DNA from: an uncultured Ruminococcus sp.
GTDB lineage: Bacteria; Bacillota; Clostridia; Lachnospirales; Lachnospiraceae
Length of the DNA: 64,000 nucleotides
NCBI GenBank assembly: GCA_900066355.1
Contig: FMEL01000004.1
Location: 114,501 to 178,500, forward strand
Reading direction: 5' to 3'
In this document: piece by piece, positions 7,412 through 16,242 of the stretch
Position numbering within the stretch: position 1 is the first letter of the stretch
Layout of the letters: every line of letters begins with the position of its first letter
The notes under the pieces: model-generated
What the model was told of the DNA's origin: nothing
The model's database searches: none
Seen by the model: the letters and a program-made list of their open reading frames with translations, nothing else
Program-made: the position numbers and the translations under genes

Positions 7412-10222
7412 TTGACAAAAGAAAGTTATGCAGGTAATCGAAAAAAGCGGTTCCTGTTTTATGGTCTGATGATATTATGTGCATTTATTGTCGTAATACT
7501 GCAATTTTTCGGACCGGGTAAATACAGTGAGAGGATTTCCAAAAGTCAGATTCTTTATCAGGGTGATTTTGTATGGCAAAAGTCTGACGGCAGCAGCGAG
7601 GCAATTCAGGTTCCGGGAAAATATAAAGTGCCTGCCAGAGAAACCATGACGATCGTAACGCAGCTTCCGGATGATTATACAGAGAGTACGCTGGTGATCC
7701 GTTCATCGCTCCAGTCGATTGTTTTTTATGTGGGAGGAGAACTGCGTGCGGGGTATGATACTTCGCATACTCGGCTTGTCGGCAAGAACTCGGCAAGCAG
7801 TTATGTGTTCTGTCCGACATCTGCAGCAGATGCAGGCAAGGAAGTTCGTATTGAACTGAGGACAAATACAGACAAATATTCCGGCGTGGTAAATGAAGTC
7901 TACTGCGGTGACAAAGCACAAATCTGGGAATATCTGTTCCATACATACGGACTGGAAACAATCATAGGTTTTTTCCTGTTGTTTGCAGGTATTATTACAA
8001 TTGCATTCAGCATTGCGCTTGGAATTGCATATCAGACAAAATTTGATATGGAATATCTGGGCTGGTGTGTGATCATGGCGGCTGTCTGGATGCTTGGTGA
8101 GTCAAAACTGCGTCAGCTCCTGCTTCCGAATGCGTCGGCATTGGCGACGATGTGCTTTGTAATGATTTTGTTGTGTCCTGTGCCGATTTCTTATTATATA
8201 GATACATTGCAGCATGGAAGACACAGGAAAATATTTAATATTGTAGAAAATATTTCGCTTTTTGATCTTCTGGTCTGCTCAGTTCTGCATATATCAGGCA
8301 TTGCAGATTATATTGAAACACTGCCGATAGCACATGGAATTCTTGCGCTTACAGTTGTGATCGTGTTTGTGACGATATTTGAGGATCACAAAAAAGGCTG
8401 TTTTAAGGGAAGTGGGTATACACTGACAGGGCTTGTATTTGCCATGCTCTGTGTATTGATTGAATCACTTTCAACTTATTTTGTGGTTTCGATATCCGGA
8501 ATATTTATCGGCATCGGAATGACTATACTGCTGGTTCTGAATCTGATAAAAACAATACATGATATTCAGGCAATGGAGAGCAGCCGGCAGAAGATAGAAA
8601 TGGATGAGCGCAGGAACCAGATGGAAGCAATTTCGCTTCAGATGATGCAGACGCTGTCCACGACGATCGAGGCAAAAGACGAATACACCAGAGGACATTC
8701 TCATCGTGTGGCAGAATATGCGGTGCTGATTGCCGAAGAACTGGGATGGGACAAAAAAGAAATCAGAAATCTCAGAAATGCAGCACATTTATATGATATC
8801 GGAAGAATTGGTATTCCGGATTCAATTTTGAACAAACCGACACGCCTTACAGAAGAGGAATATGCGGTCATTAAAGAACATACGATCATCGGTGCGGAAA
8901 TACTGAAAAATATCACTCTGATCGATCATGTGAAGGAAGTGGCAAGAAGCCATCATGAAAGATATGACGGAAAGGGATACCCGGATGGTCTTAAAGGAGA
9001 AGAAATCCCGCTGTATGCCAGAATCATTGCGATAGCAGACAGCTACGATGCAATGAAATCAAGGAAAATCTACAGGAATCCGCTGGCAGATGAAATAATT
9101 TATAATGAAATATTACAGAGCCGCGGAAAGCAGTTTGATCCGGATATTGCGGATGTATTTTTGAAACTGCTGGATGAAAATCGTGTGGCAATCGATGAAG
9201 ACGGTGATTCGGATACAGAATTTGAGTTTGAGAGATTTATCTCCAGTGTTATGAGTACGATGAAAAGACAGGAAGAAAGCGAGGGATTCGATTTCCTGAC
9301 CGGACTGCCGATGAGAAACCGCGGTGAAAAACTTGCGGCGCAGTTTATGCAGCAGGATAATGGATATCTGGTATTTCTGGATATGGATAATCTCAAAAAG
9401 ATCAATGATATTTACGGACATAAGGCAGGTGACCGGGCACTGAAACTTCTCGGTTCACTGCTTATGGAGCATGCGCAGCATTCCGTAGTCTGCCGATTGG
9501 GTGGTGACGAGTTTCTGATGTTTGTGTCGGAGGTTTCGAAGGAAGAGATCATAGATATTGTGACAAAGATCCAGAAGAAATTCGAGCAGTGCAAAGAGGA
9601 AGATATGGAGATTCGTTTTGCAGATATTTCAGTCGGAATCTGTGAAGTAAACAAAGGCGATCCGTTTGAGGAATGTTATTCAAAAGCGGATAAGGCGCTG
9701 TATTATGTGAAGCAGAATGGAAAGGGAAGTTATTTCTTCTATCAGCAGATGGAAAATGAAGAGTCTGGCAATGCCGGAATCGGAAAAGACCTGAAAATGA
9801 TTGCGAAAGCATTGCATGACAGTGGAAAATATTCCGGTGTATTCAATCTCGATTATCGTGGCTTTGCCCGAGTATTCGAATATATGAATCATCTGAGTGC
9901 ACGGCATAAATACAAATACCATCTTGTAATGGTAACAATGGAAACTCAGCCGGATTCTGCACCGCATATTGAAAGCATCGAAGAGGCATTGGAATGTATG
10001 GAACATGTAATCTGTAAAAAGATCCGGAGTGTGGATGTATGCACCCGTTACAGTTCCATGCAGTATCTGATTATTCTTTTTGAAGCAGAAGAAAGTGAAA
10101 TTAAAGATATTATGGAGCGCATTTTTACACAGTATCGTAAAGAGTACAAAGGAACATCGCTGCTTCCGAAATATGAATATATTTCAATGATGAAAGAAGA
10201 GAAAAAAGAAACTCAGGTGTAG
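7412..10222 (+). CDS. Membrane HD-GYP/GGDEF cyclic-di-GMP protein with altered HD motif
   Basis: About 936 residues. After an N-terminal anchor comes an extracytoplasmic domain (to ~residue 185), then about seven membrane helices (~190-395). Next is an HD-GYP domain (~420-600) with HSHRVAEYA, HHERYDGKGYPDG and IIAIADSYDA intact, but the HD pair reads AAHLYDIGRIGIPD: Tyr replaces the metal-ligand His (residue ~461) and Arg the usual Lys. A GGDEF domain follows with RLGGDEFLMF intact. A second C-terminal region carrying CTRYSSMQYLIIL has the layout of a degenerate GGDEF. HD-GYP phosphodiesterases degrade and GGDEF cyclases make cyclic di-GMP; net activity here is uncertain. Start: AAGGAG at 7399-7404 favours TTG 7412 over ATG 7406. 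Confidence 0.85.
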   Translation: MTKESYAGNRKKRFLFYGLMILCAFIVVILQFFGPGKYSERISKSQILYQGDFVWQKSDGSSEAIQVPGKYKVPARETMTIVTQLPDDYTESTLVIRSSLQSIVFYVGGELRAGYDTSHTRLVGKNSASSYVFCPTSAADAGKEVRIELRTNTDKYSGVVNEVYCGDKAQIWEYLFHTYGLETIIGFFLLFAGIITIAFSIALGIAYQTKFDMEYLGWCVIMAAVWMLGESKLRQLLLPNASALATMCFVMILLCPVPISYYIDTLQHGRHRKIFNIVENISLFDLLVCSVLHISGIADYIETLPIAHGILALTVVIVFVTIFEDHKKGCFKGSGYTLTGLVFAMLCVLIESLSTYFVVSISGIFIGIGMTILLVLNLIKTIHDIQAMESSRQKIEMDERRNQMEAISLQMMQTLSTTIEAKDEYTRGHSHRVAEYAVLIAEELGWDKKEIRNLRNAAHLYDIGRIGIPDSILNKPTRLTEEEYAVIKEHTIIGAEILKNITLIDHVKEVARSHHERYDGKGYPDGLKGEEIPLYARIIAIADSYDAMKSRKIYRNPLADEIIYNEILQSRGKQFDPDIADVFLKLLDENRVAIDEDGDSDTEFEFERFISSVMSTMKRQEESEGFDFLTGLPMRNRGEKLAAQFMQQDNGYLVFLDMDNLKKINDIYGHKAGDRALKLLGSLLMEHAQHSVVCRLGGDEFLMFVSEVSKEEIIDIVTKIQKKFEQCKEEDMEIRFADISVGICEVNKGDPFEECYSKADKALYYVKQNGKGSYFFYQQMENEESGNAGIGKDLKMIAKALHDSGKYSGVFNLDYRGFARVFEYMNHLSARHKYKYHLVMVTMETQPDSAPHIESIEEALECMEHVICKKIRSVDVCTRYSSMQYLIILFEAEESEIKDIMERIFTQYRKEYKGTSLLPKYEYISMMKEEKKETQV

Positions 10223-10241
10223 TATATAACAGGAAGATATA

Positions 10242-10278
10242 AAGAGGGGGCTGCCACATAATCTGTGGCAGCCCTCTT
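10242..10278. terminator. Hairpin between convergent genes
   Basis: AAGAGGG..CTGCCACA pairs with TGTGGCAGCCCTCTT. It lacks a long T tract on the plus strand, but it lies between the convergent HD-GYP and glgD genes and probably ends transcription in both directions. Confidence 0.65.
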
Positions 10279-10305
10279 AAAGGTTAAAGAATATTTATTC
10301 GGTCA

Positions 10306-11421
10306 TTAGAGAATGTCGTCTCTGCGGATATATCCCGGATGTCCTTCCTCTGCAATGATCTCATTGCCGTGAACGACTTTGGCCCATTTGTCCATTACTT
10401 GATTTTCAATATGAGCATTCTCGCCAACGACAGTATGAGATAATACAACACTGTTTTTAACGACAGCACCAGGTTTGATCTGGCAGCCACGGCCGATAAC
10501 AGAGTTCTCTACCGTTCCCTCGATCACGCAGCCGTTGGAAATAACAGAATTTTTGACATCTGCACCCTCCAGATACTGTGTCGGGCAGGAGTCGTTGGTT
10601 TTGGTATAAATCGGCCAGTCCGGATTGAAGAGTCCTTCAGCAGTCTTGATATCAATCAGAGAGATATTTGCATTGTAGTAACTGTTAAAGTCAGTAATGG
10701 ATGCAAAATAGCCTCTGTGTGCAACGCCACGAACATCCAGCTCACCAAGAGAAGCGGCTACGATCTGTGGAAGGGTGTACATGGATGAAATTTTTTTGCC
10801 CTTCTTGATCAGTTCGATGAAGAGTTCTTTCTTCATGATGTAAGTATCCATAAAGATGTTACGTTTCTGGGCACTTCCACGGTTCTTTTCGATGGATTCG
10901 ACACCTTTCTGTTTGTTTAGATTCAGAATATCGCAATTAAGGAAAGCTTCTCTTGCGTTATCAACGGAATGATACAGAAGAGTGATATCAGCATCGGAAT
11001 CAATATGTGCCTGAAGAAGTTCACTGTAGTTTGCTGCATATACCATATAGGATGGAGCAATAATTACATATGGTTCACGCATACGTTCGATGAACTCAAT
11101 GTTTTCTGCGAAAGCGGAAATATCGGTATTATATACATTGTTCTCAGAACTGTTCTGAGAGAACATAAGCTGGAGTTTACCACGTTTGGAGTTGATGTTG
11201 TAATGGCGTCCGGTACCCAGATGCTCTACCAGTGAACGTGGTTTGCGCCTTACGTATACCTGAATACGGTCAATACCGCTGTTGCTCATATTTGAAATAG
11301 GAAAGTCAATGACACGATATCTTCCAAGGAAGGAAAAAGCACCGATCGGACGATACTGCTGAAGTCCTTCTACTTTGATATGGGTTCCGGAAGATGTGAC
11401 AATTCCAAATGCTCTTTCCAT
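10306..11421 (-). CDS. glgD: Glucose-1-phosphate adenylyltransferase subunit GlgD
   Basis: 371 residues: nucleotidyltransferase fold followed by a left-handed beta-helix (hexapeptide-like NSVIGRGCQIKPGAVVKNSVVLS near residues 305-330). It starts MERAFGIVTSSGTHIKVEG in place of the GGxGxRL nucleotide loop of GlgC, as expected for the non-catalytic or regulatory GlgD paralogue of Firmicutes that forms a heterotetramer with GlgC. It lies one base downstream of glgC in the same operon. Role: ADP-glucose supply for glycogen. Confidence 0.93.
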   Translation of the reverse strand: MERAFGIVTSSGTHIKVEGLQQYRPIGAFSFLGRYRVIDFPISNMSNSGIDRIQVYVRRKPRSLVEHLGTGRHYNINSKRGKLQLMFSQNSSENNVYNTDISAFAENIEFIERMREPYVIIAPSYMVYAANYSELLQAHIDSDADITLLYHSVDNAREAFLNCDILNLNKQKGVESIEKNRGSAQKRNIFMDTYIMKKELFIELIKKGKKISSMYTLPQIVAASLGELDVRGVAHRGYFASITDFNSYYNANISLIDIKTAEGLFNPDWPIYTKTNDSCPTQYLEGADVKNSVISNGCVIEGTVENSVIGRGCQIKPGAVVKNSVVLSHTVVGENAHIENQVMDKWAKVVHGNEIIAEEGHPGYIRRDDIL

Positions 11422-11422
11422 A

Positions 11423-12562
11423 TTATTCTACCCCCTTTACACGTTTGGACACGAGTTCGATGCTTTCGCTGTCTGCACTTCCGACAACAGCTTCCGGACC
11501 GATCTTAATGTTATCGGCAACAAGAGCACGCTGTACAACGGCACCTGCAGCCACTTCTACACCCGGCATAAGTACACTGTCAATGATCTTTGCACCTTCG
11601 CCGACCTTACATCCGGTGAACAGTACAGAGTGCTTTACTTCACCTTTTACGACGCAGCCCTGAGTGATGAATGCTTTGTCGATTTTTGCGTTTGGTCCTA
11701 TGTACTGCGGAAGAGTAGGCGTGTCTTCTGTGTAGATCCTCCATGAGGCATCATTCAGATTCAGTTCGTTTCTTGAATCAAGCAGATCCATGTTTGCTTC
11801 CCAGAGAGAATCGATGGTTCCGACATCTTTCCAGTAGCCTTTGAATTTGTAGGCAGCAAGTGTCTTGTTGTCATTCAGAAGCTGTGGAATGATATCCTTA
11901 CCGAAATCGTGGTGAGAATCAGGATCTTTCATATCTGCAAGGAGCATCTTACGGAGAAGCTTCCAGTTAAAGATATAAATACCCATAGAAGCAAGGTTGC
12001 TCTTTGGATGTTCAGGTTTTTCTTCGAATTCAACGATGCGTCCGGCCCCGTCCGTATTCATGATACCGAAGCGGCTGGCTTCCTTCATCGGTACTTCAAT
12101 GACTGCAATGGTAGCATCTGCATTCATTTCTTTGTGGTAATCCAGCATTTTATCATAATCCATTTTATAAATATGGTCACCGGAGAGAACTAACAGATAT
12201 TCCGGTGAATATTTGTCGATAAAATCGATATTCTGGGAGATCGCATCAGCAGTACCTCTGTACACATCCAGATCGGCATCTGCTTTTTCACGTGGTGGAA
12301 GAACGAAAACTCCGCTTTCTCTTGCGTCAAGTCCCCAACGTCCGCCAGCTGCTACGTAACTGTTCAAAAGAACGGATTCGTACTGAGTAAGTACACCGAC
12401 AATGTCCACACCGCTGTTAGCGCAGTTACTCAATGGGAAATCAACGATGCGGTATTTTCCGCCATATGAAACGGCAGGTTTGGCAACTCTGTTGGTCAGT
12501 TCATGAAGACGGCTGCCACGTCCGCCGGCCAGAATCATCGCTAACATGTTGTTTTGTTTCAT
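11423..12562 (-). CDS. glgC: Glucose-1-phosphate adenylyltransferase GlgC
   Basis: 379 residues, the catalytic ADP-glucose pyrophosphorylase. The nucleotide loop LAGGRGSRL, the VAKPAVSYGGKYRIVDFPLSN-type segment and the VLSGDHIYKMDY metal site are all present. It makes ADP-glucose from ATP and glucose 1-phosphate. First gene of a two-gene operon with glgD. On the minus strand a TATAAT-like -10 (complement at 12601-12606) lies about 40 bases before the ATG, and an AAAGGAAAG-type ribosome site follows. No other glycogen genes are in the window. Confidence 0.95.
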   Translation of the reverse strand: MKQNNMLAMILAGGRGSRLHELTNRVAKPAVSYGGKYRIVDFPLSNCANSGVDIVGVLTQYESVLLNSYVAAGGRWGLDARESGVFVLPPREKADADLDVYRGTADAISQNIDFIDKYSPEYLLVLSGDHIYKMDYDKMLDYHKEMNADATIAVIEVPMKEASRFGIMNTDGAGRIVEFEEKPEHPKSNLASMGIYIFNWKLLRKMLLADMKDPDSHHDFGKDIIPQLLNDNKTLAAYKFKGYWKDVGTIDSLWEANMDLLDSRNELNLNDASWRIYTEDTPTLPQYIGPNAKIDKAFITQGCVVKGEVKHSVLFTGCKVGEGAKIIDSVLMPGVEVAAGAVVQRALVADNIKIGPEAVVGSADSESIELVSKRVKGVE

Positions 12563-12600
12563 AGTGAACCCTCACTTTCCTTTTATATTGCTTATAAAGC

Positions 12601-12606
12601 TATTAT
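12601..12606 (-). promoter_or_regulatory. Probable -10 element of glgCD
   Basis: Minus strand reads TATAAT about 40 bases upstream of the glgC start; only a weak TAGAAA is found 17 bases further upstream. The rest of the 318-base gap (12563-12880) is AT-rich and holds no convincing gene. Confidence 0.5.
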
Positions 12607-12816
12607 ACATTTTTAACAAAAGCATTTCTACCTTTTTGAGCAAAAAAGTGTGATTTGTTGATAAAAAAAAATAACGATTGTTAAGTCTGTATTAAATAAA
12701 AGAAAAAAGTACGAGAAAAACAGGAAAAAGTGACAAAAATGGGAAAAGCTTCGAGAAAAAATAAGAATATGCCGGAAAACAGATGCGTCTGGCCGGACGG
12801 GAGAGATATTTTGGGG

Positions 12817-12856
12817 TATAAAAAGAGCCCTGCACCATGTTGATGCGGGGCCTCTG
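12817..12856 (-). terminator. Terminator of the ABC exporter operon
   Basis: Read on the minus strand, GAGGCCCCGCA and TGCAGGGCTC form an imperfect stem followed by TTTTT, 25-60 bases after the stop of the ATPase gene. Confidence 0.75.
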
Positions 12857-12880
12857 CATACAATAAATGAATCTGAAAAA

Positions 12881-13618
12881 TCAGTTCTTTTCCATGAAGT
12901 CAACGTACTCTTCCAAAACAGGTTTCGGTTCACCGATTCTCCGAATCTGACCGTCATGCATCCACATAACAGTGTCGCAGAGCTCTTCGAGTGTATCCAG
13001 GCTGTGTGACACGATAATAACAGTACGGTCTTTGTTGGAAATCAGACTTTTCATTTTTTCGTAACTTTTTTTCTTGAATTTCTGGTCACCGACACTTAAG
13101 ACTTCATCGATCAGCATAATATCTGTCTCAAGAATAGCGGTGATGGAGAAGGCCAGTTTAGAATACATACCACTGGAATAAGTACGGACCGGCATATCGA
13201 TGAAATCACCGAGTTCTGCAAATTCAATGATTTCTGCTTCTTTTTCTTTTACCTGTTCTTCGGAGAAGCCAAGCAGCATACCGGAAAGAGTGATGTTTTC
13301 ACGTCCGGTCATTTCGCGCTGGAAACCGACGCCGATAGACAGAAGAGAAATACTGTGTCCATGAAGGTCGATCGTACCACTGTCAGGAGAAAAGATTCCG
13401 GCAAGAGCGTTCAGGGTAGTGGATTTACCGCAACCGTTCTTTCCGATGATTCCGAGAATCTCACCCTCGCGAACATAAAAGGAAATTCCTTTTACTGCAA
13501 CAAATCGATCCGCTTTCTGACGGTTGAAATGCAGCAGATTTTTTTTGATAGAAGTTTTCTTAAGATTCTGATAGCTGATAACCAGATCAGTAACTTCAAT
13601 TGCATGTTTTTCTTCCAT
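12881..13618 (-). CDS. Polysaccharide/teichoic acid-type ABC exporter ATPase
   Basis: 245 residues. Walker A GKNGCGKST, signature-like YSSGMYSKLAFS, and Walker B DIMLIDEVLSVGD are visible. The divergent YSSGM signature and the DEVLSVGD motif are characteristic of TagH/Wzt-type exporters of cell-surface glycans. It lacks the extra C-terminal carbohydrate-binding domain of Wzt. It lies one base downstream of its permease. No glycosyltransferases are nearby, so the exported polymer is unknown. Confidence 0.88.
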   Translation of the reverse strand: MEEKHAIEVTDLVISYQNLKKTSIKKNLLHFNRQKADRFVAVKGISFYVREGEILGIIGKNGCGKSTTLNALAGIFSPDSGTIDLHGHSISLLSIGVGFQREMTGRENITLSGMLLGFSEEQVKEKEAEIIEFAELGDFIDMPVRTYSSGMYSKLAFSITAILETDIMLIDEVLSVGDQKFKKKSYEKMKSLISNKDRTVIIVSHSLDTLEELCDTVMWMHDGQIRRIGEPKPVLEEYVDFMEKN

Positions 13619-13619
13619 A

Positions 13620-14405
13620 TTAAATCACCTTTACATAACTGTTTTCGTTCTTGTAGATTTTACGGACACCCAGAGCACTGATGATAAGCCCGATAACAAA
13701 CCACAGAAGCAAAAGCTTGCGGTGCGGAGTACTGCCATAAATTACACAGTCACGTGCTGATGTCAGCAAGAATGCAATCGGATTGCACCGACCGATATAA
13801 CTGTTGTATGGTGCCGGAAGACGATCCATGATATTCCAGAAAATACCGGTCAGATAAAACAGGAAACGCAGTGCAATATTCAGTACATTGGAAAGATCTT
13901 CTACAAATACACCATAATGTAAAAGAAAACAGCTGAACCCAAAAACTAAAACGATCAATGTCATTAAAATCGGAATGATGTAAATCACATTGTAGGTTAT
14001 CGGTACACGCCATACAGCGAGCATGGCAACAATGATCAACAGAGAAATGAACATTTTAAAACCATTTACACCCATTTTGACAAGGATAAGAATAAACTTT
14101 GGAATATAGACCTTTGATACAATAGGTTTATTGGCTTTGATCAACTTAACACTCTGAATAAGAGATTTGTTGAAAAAGTCCCAGAGAGTAATACCGATAA
14201 AGACAAAAATCGCAAAATACTGTTGTTTAGATTTGAATACGTATCCGAACATGAATACATAGATCAGCATGAAGCAAAGAGGATCAAGTATCCACCACAG
14301 CCAGTTCAGATAGGAATTGGCAATTTCGGATTTCAACTGGGCTTTAGAAGAATAGACGGCATATTTCCAGTACTTCTTCATGTCATCCCTGAATCGTTTA
14401 AACAT
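13620..14405 (-). CDS. ABC-2 type exporter permease (TagG/Wzm-like)
   Basis: 261 residues with six hydrophobic segments and an N-terminal amphipathic region (KYWKYAVYSSKAQLKSEIAN), matching ABC2_membrane permeases for teichoic acid or O-antigen-like polymers. A conserved NPIAFLLTSARD segment lies near residue 205. It partners with the ATPase just downstream. The start ATG is preceded on the minus strand by AGGAGCGGATTTT. Confidence 0.87.
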   Translation of the reverse strand: MFKRFRDDMKKYWKYAVYSSKAQLKSEIANSYLNWLWWILDPLCFMLIYVFMFGYVFKSKQQYFAIFVFIGITLWDFFNKSLIQSVKLIKANKPIVSKVYIPKFILILVKMGVNGFKMFISLLIIVAMLAVWRVPITYNVIYIIPILMTLIVLVFGFSCFLLHYGVFVEDLSNVLNIALRFLFYLTGIFWNIMDRLPAPYNSYIGRCNPIAFLLTSARDCVIYGSTPHRKLLLLWFVIGLIISALGVRKIYKNENSYVKVI

Positions 14406-14447
14406 AAAATCCGCTCCTATATTCTTTTAATCTTTTTGTAATCTATA

Positions 14448-14471
14448 GAACCCTCAGCAGAGTGAGGGTTC
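14448..14471 (-). promoter_or_regulatory. Hairpin in the leader of the exporter operon
   Basis: GAACCCTCA and TGAGGGTTC form a perfect 9-bp stem with a 6-base loop, about 45-65 bases upstream of the permease start on the minus strand. It has no T run, so it is more likely a leader structure than a terminator. The rest of 14406-14670 is AT-rich and shows nothing else recognisable. Confidence 0.45.
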
Positions 14472-14671
14472 CATATCTTCCTTATCATACACTAGGAAAT
14501 GTGTATTTACAAGAGAAAAGTTATATAAATAAGTTTCTGTGTGCGGTTTCAATAACTGAATATGGTACAGTACAAAGAACAGAAACTTCCTTATTATAAG
14601 GTAATAATATAAAAATATATATTTAATGAGCTGTTTTTGCAAGAAAGACGTGAATTTCTAAGGGAAAATGC

Positions 14672-14701
14672 TTGACTTATATATGTGGTATGTGCTAAAC
14701 T
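14672..14701 (+). promoter_or_regulatory. Sigma-A promoter of rpmG-secE-nusG
   Basis: TTGACT, an 18-base spacer and TAAACT lie about 90 bases upstream of the rpmG start. Confidence 0.65.
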
Positions 14702-14788
14702 AGACAAGCGACATGGAAGTTAGGTCTTTTTTTTATGCCCGAAAAGCAGAAAAGACCCACGCAAATGAAAACACTGGAGGTGGAAGTT

Positions 14789-14938
14789 GTGCGCGTTAAG
14801 ATTACATTAGCATGTACGGAGTGCAAGCAGCGTAACTACAATATGACCAAGGAGAAGAAAAATCATCCTGAGCGTCTTGAAACAAAGAAATATTGTAAGT
14901 TCTGCCGTACCCATACTCTGCACAAGGAAACGAAGTAA
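14789..14938 (+). CDS. rpmG: 50S ribosomal protein L33
   Basis: 49 residues, the normal L33 length. Starts at GTG (MRVKITLACTEC...), with GGAGG eight bases upstream; a longer frame from 14735 lacks a good ribosome site. Both CxxC pairs (CTEC and CKFC) are present, so this is the zinc-binding form. It stands before secE-nusG-rplK-rplA, the usual Firmicute order. Confidence 0.93.
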   Translation: MRVKITLACTECKQRNYNMTKEKKNHPERLETKKYCKFCRTHTLHKETK

Positions 14939-14960
14939 TCACGAAATGTGAGGTTAGACT

Positions 14961-15170
14961 ATGCAAGAGAAAGAAAAATCTGCTGGCAAAGGTCAGAAGA
15001 AAAATTGGTTTCAGGGACTTCAATCGGAATTCAAAAAGATTGTCTGGGTTGACAATGCTACACTTGTTAAGCAGACCATTGCAGTTACGATCATTACGGT
15101 TGTACTTGCTGTGATTATCAGTGTATTTGACTCAGCTATTCTGGAAGGAATAAATCTTTTAGTGAAGTAA
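14961..15170 (+). CDS. secE: Preprotein translocase subunit SecE
   Basis: 69 residues with the single C-terminal membrane helix (TIAVTIITVVLAVIISVFD) and the preceding conserved WFQGLQSEFKKIVWVDNATL amphipathic segment. Stabilises SecY in the translocon. It lies between rpmG and nusG. Confidence 0.93.
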   Translation: MQEKEKSAGKGQKKNWFQGLQSEFKKIVWVDNATLVKQTIAVTIITVVLAVIISVFDSAILEGINLLVK

Positions 15171-15186
15171 GGATAACGGTGATTGT

Positions 15187-15702
15187 ATGTCAGAAGCAAA
15201 ATGGTATGTTGTTCATACTTATTCAGGGTATGAAAACAAAGTAAAAGCCAACATTGAAAAAACAATCGAAAACAGACACCTGGAAGACCAGATTCTGGAA
15301 GTTCGTGTTCCGTTGCAGGAAGTAGTGGAGATGCGAAACGGAGCTGCCAAGCAGGTCCAGAAAAAGATGTTTCCGGGCTATGTGCTTCTCAACATGGTCA
15401 TGAACGATGATACCTGGTATGTTGTCCGCAACACCAGAGGCGTAACCGGATTCGTAGGACCGGGATCCAAACCGGTACCGCTGACCGAAGAAGAAATGCT
15501 TCCTCTGGGAATCAAAGCTGAGAATATTCAGGTGGATTTTGCAGAAGGCGACATGGTTGTCGTTACAGGCGGAGCTTGGAAAGACACGGCAGGCGTTATT
15601 ACTGCAATCAATACTCAGAAGCAGACGGTTACTATCAATGTTGAATTGTTTGGCCGCGAAACGCCGGTAGAAATAAGTTTCGCAGAAATTAAGAAGGCGT
15701 AA
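15187..15702 (+). CDS. nusG: Transcription termination/antitermination protein NusG
   Basis: 171 residues. The NGN domain begins with KWYVVHTYSGYENKVKANIE, contains FPGYVLLNM and VRNTRGVTGFVG, and a KOW domain follows (VVVTGGAWKDTAGVITAIN). It binds RNA polymerase and modulates pausing and termination. It lies 16 bases after secE in the ribosomal operon. Confidence 0.96.
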   Translation: MSEAKWYVVHTYSGYENKVKANIEKTIENRHLEDQILEVRVPLQEVVEMRNGAAKQVQKKMFPGYVLLNMVMNDDTWYVVRNTRGVTGFVGPGSKPVPLTEEEMLPLGIKAENIQVDFAEGDMVVVTGGAWKDTAGVITAINTQKQTVTINVELFGRETPVEISFAEIKKA

Positions 15703-15711
15703 CACATTCAA

Positions 15712-15741
15712 GTGGGAGGGAAGAACCCCCGCCAATACCAC
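15712..15741 (+). promoter_or_regulatory. Probable L1-binding leader before rplK
   Basis: Between nusG and rplK, GTGGGAGGG ... CCCCCGCC ... ACCAC can fold with an outer GUGG/CCAC stem and an inner GGG/CCC stem. The same layout recurs before rplA. Ribosomal protein L1 is known to repress the L11-L1 operon by binding an mRNA mimic of its 23S site; assigning this structure to L1 is inference. Confidence 0.6.
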
Positions 15742-15758
15742 ATAGGAGGTGCCGAAAA

Positions 15759-16184
15759 ATGGCAAAAAAAGTAACAGGCTATATTAAATTACAGATTCCT
15801 GCTGGTAAAGCAACTCCAGCACCACCGGTTGGTCCGGCTCTTGGACAGCACGGTGTAAACATTGTACAGTTCACAAAAGAGTTTAATGCAAGAACAGCAG
15901 ATCAGGGAGATCTTATCATTCCTGTAGTTATCACTGTTTATGCAGACAGAAGTTTCAGCTTCATAACCAAAACTCCGCCGGCAGCAGTTCTTCTTAAGAA
16001 GGCAGCTAACATCAAATCAGGTTCCGGCGTACCGAACAAAACAAAGGTTGCAAAAGTAACAAAAGCTCAGGTTCAGGAAATCGCTGAACTGAAAATGAAA
16101 GACCTGAATGCAGCATCCCTTGAAGCAGCTATGAGCATGATTGCTGGTACTGCAAGAAGCATGGGAATCGAAGTCGTAGACTGA
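15759..16184 (+). CDS. rplK: 50S ribosomal protein L11
   Basis: 141 residues, full length. N-terminal GYIKLQIPAGKATPAPPVGP, the HGVNIVQFTKEFNA segment and the C-terminal GTARSMGIEVV are diagnostic. Part of the GTPase-associated centre of the 50S subunit. AGGAGG precedes the ATG and partly follows the putative L1 site. Confidence 0.97.
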   Translation: MAKKVTGYIKLQIPAGKATPAPPVGPALGQHGVNIVQFTKEFNARTADQGDLIIPVVITVYADRSFSFITKTPPAAVLLKKAANIKSGSGVPNKTKVAKVTKAQVQEIAELKMKDLNAASLEAAMSMIAGTARSMGIEVVD

Positions 16185-16200
16185 GAAAAAATCAAATGAA

Positions 16201-16228
16201 GTGGGAGGGAAGTTCCCGCAATTACCAC
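16201..16228 (+). promoter_or_regulatory. Second L1-type leader before rplA
   Basis: GTGG..GGGAA..TTCCC..CCAC forms a compact nested hairpin ending immediately before the CAGGAGG ribosome site of rplA. It closely copies the element upstream of rplK (15712-15741). Confidence 0.6.
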
Positions 16229-16242
16229 AGGAGGTTATAGAA

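Noticed and set aside
12628..12957. 109-codon minus-strand frame between the exporter and glgC
   Set aside because: It overlaps the exporter ATPase end and its terminator in another frame, is Phe/Ser-rich and lacks a ribosome site.
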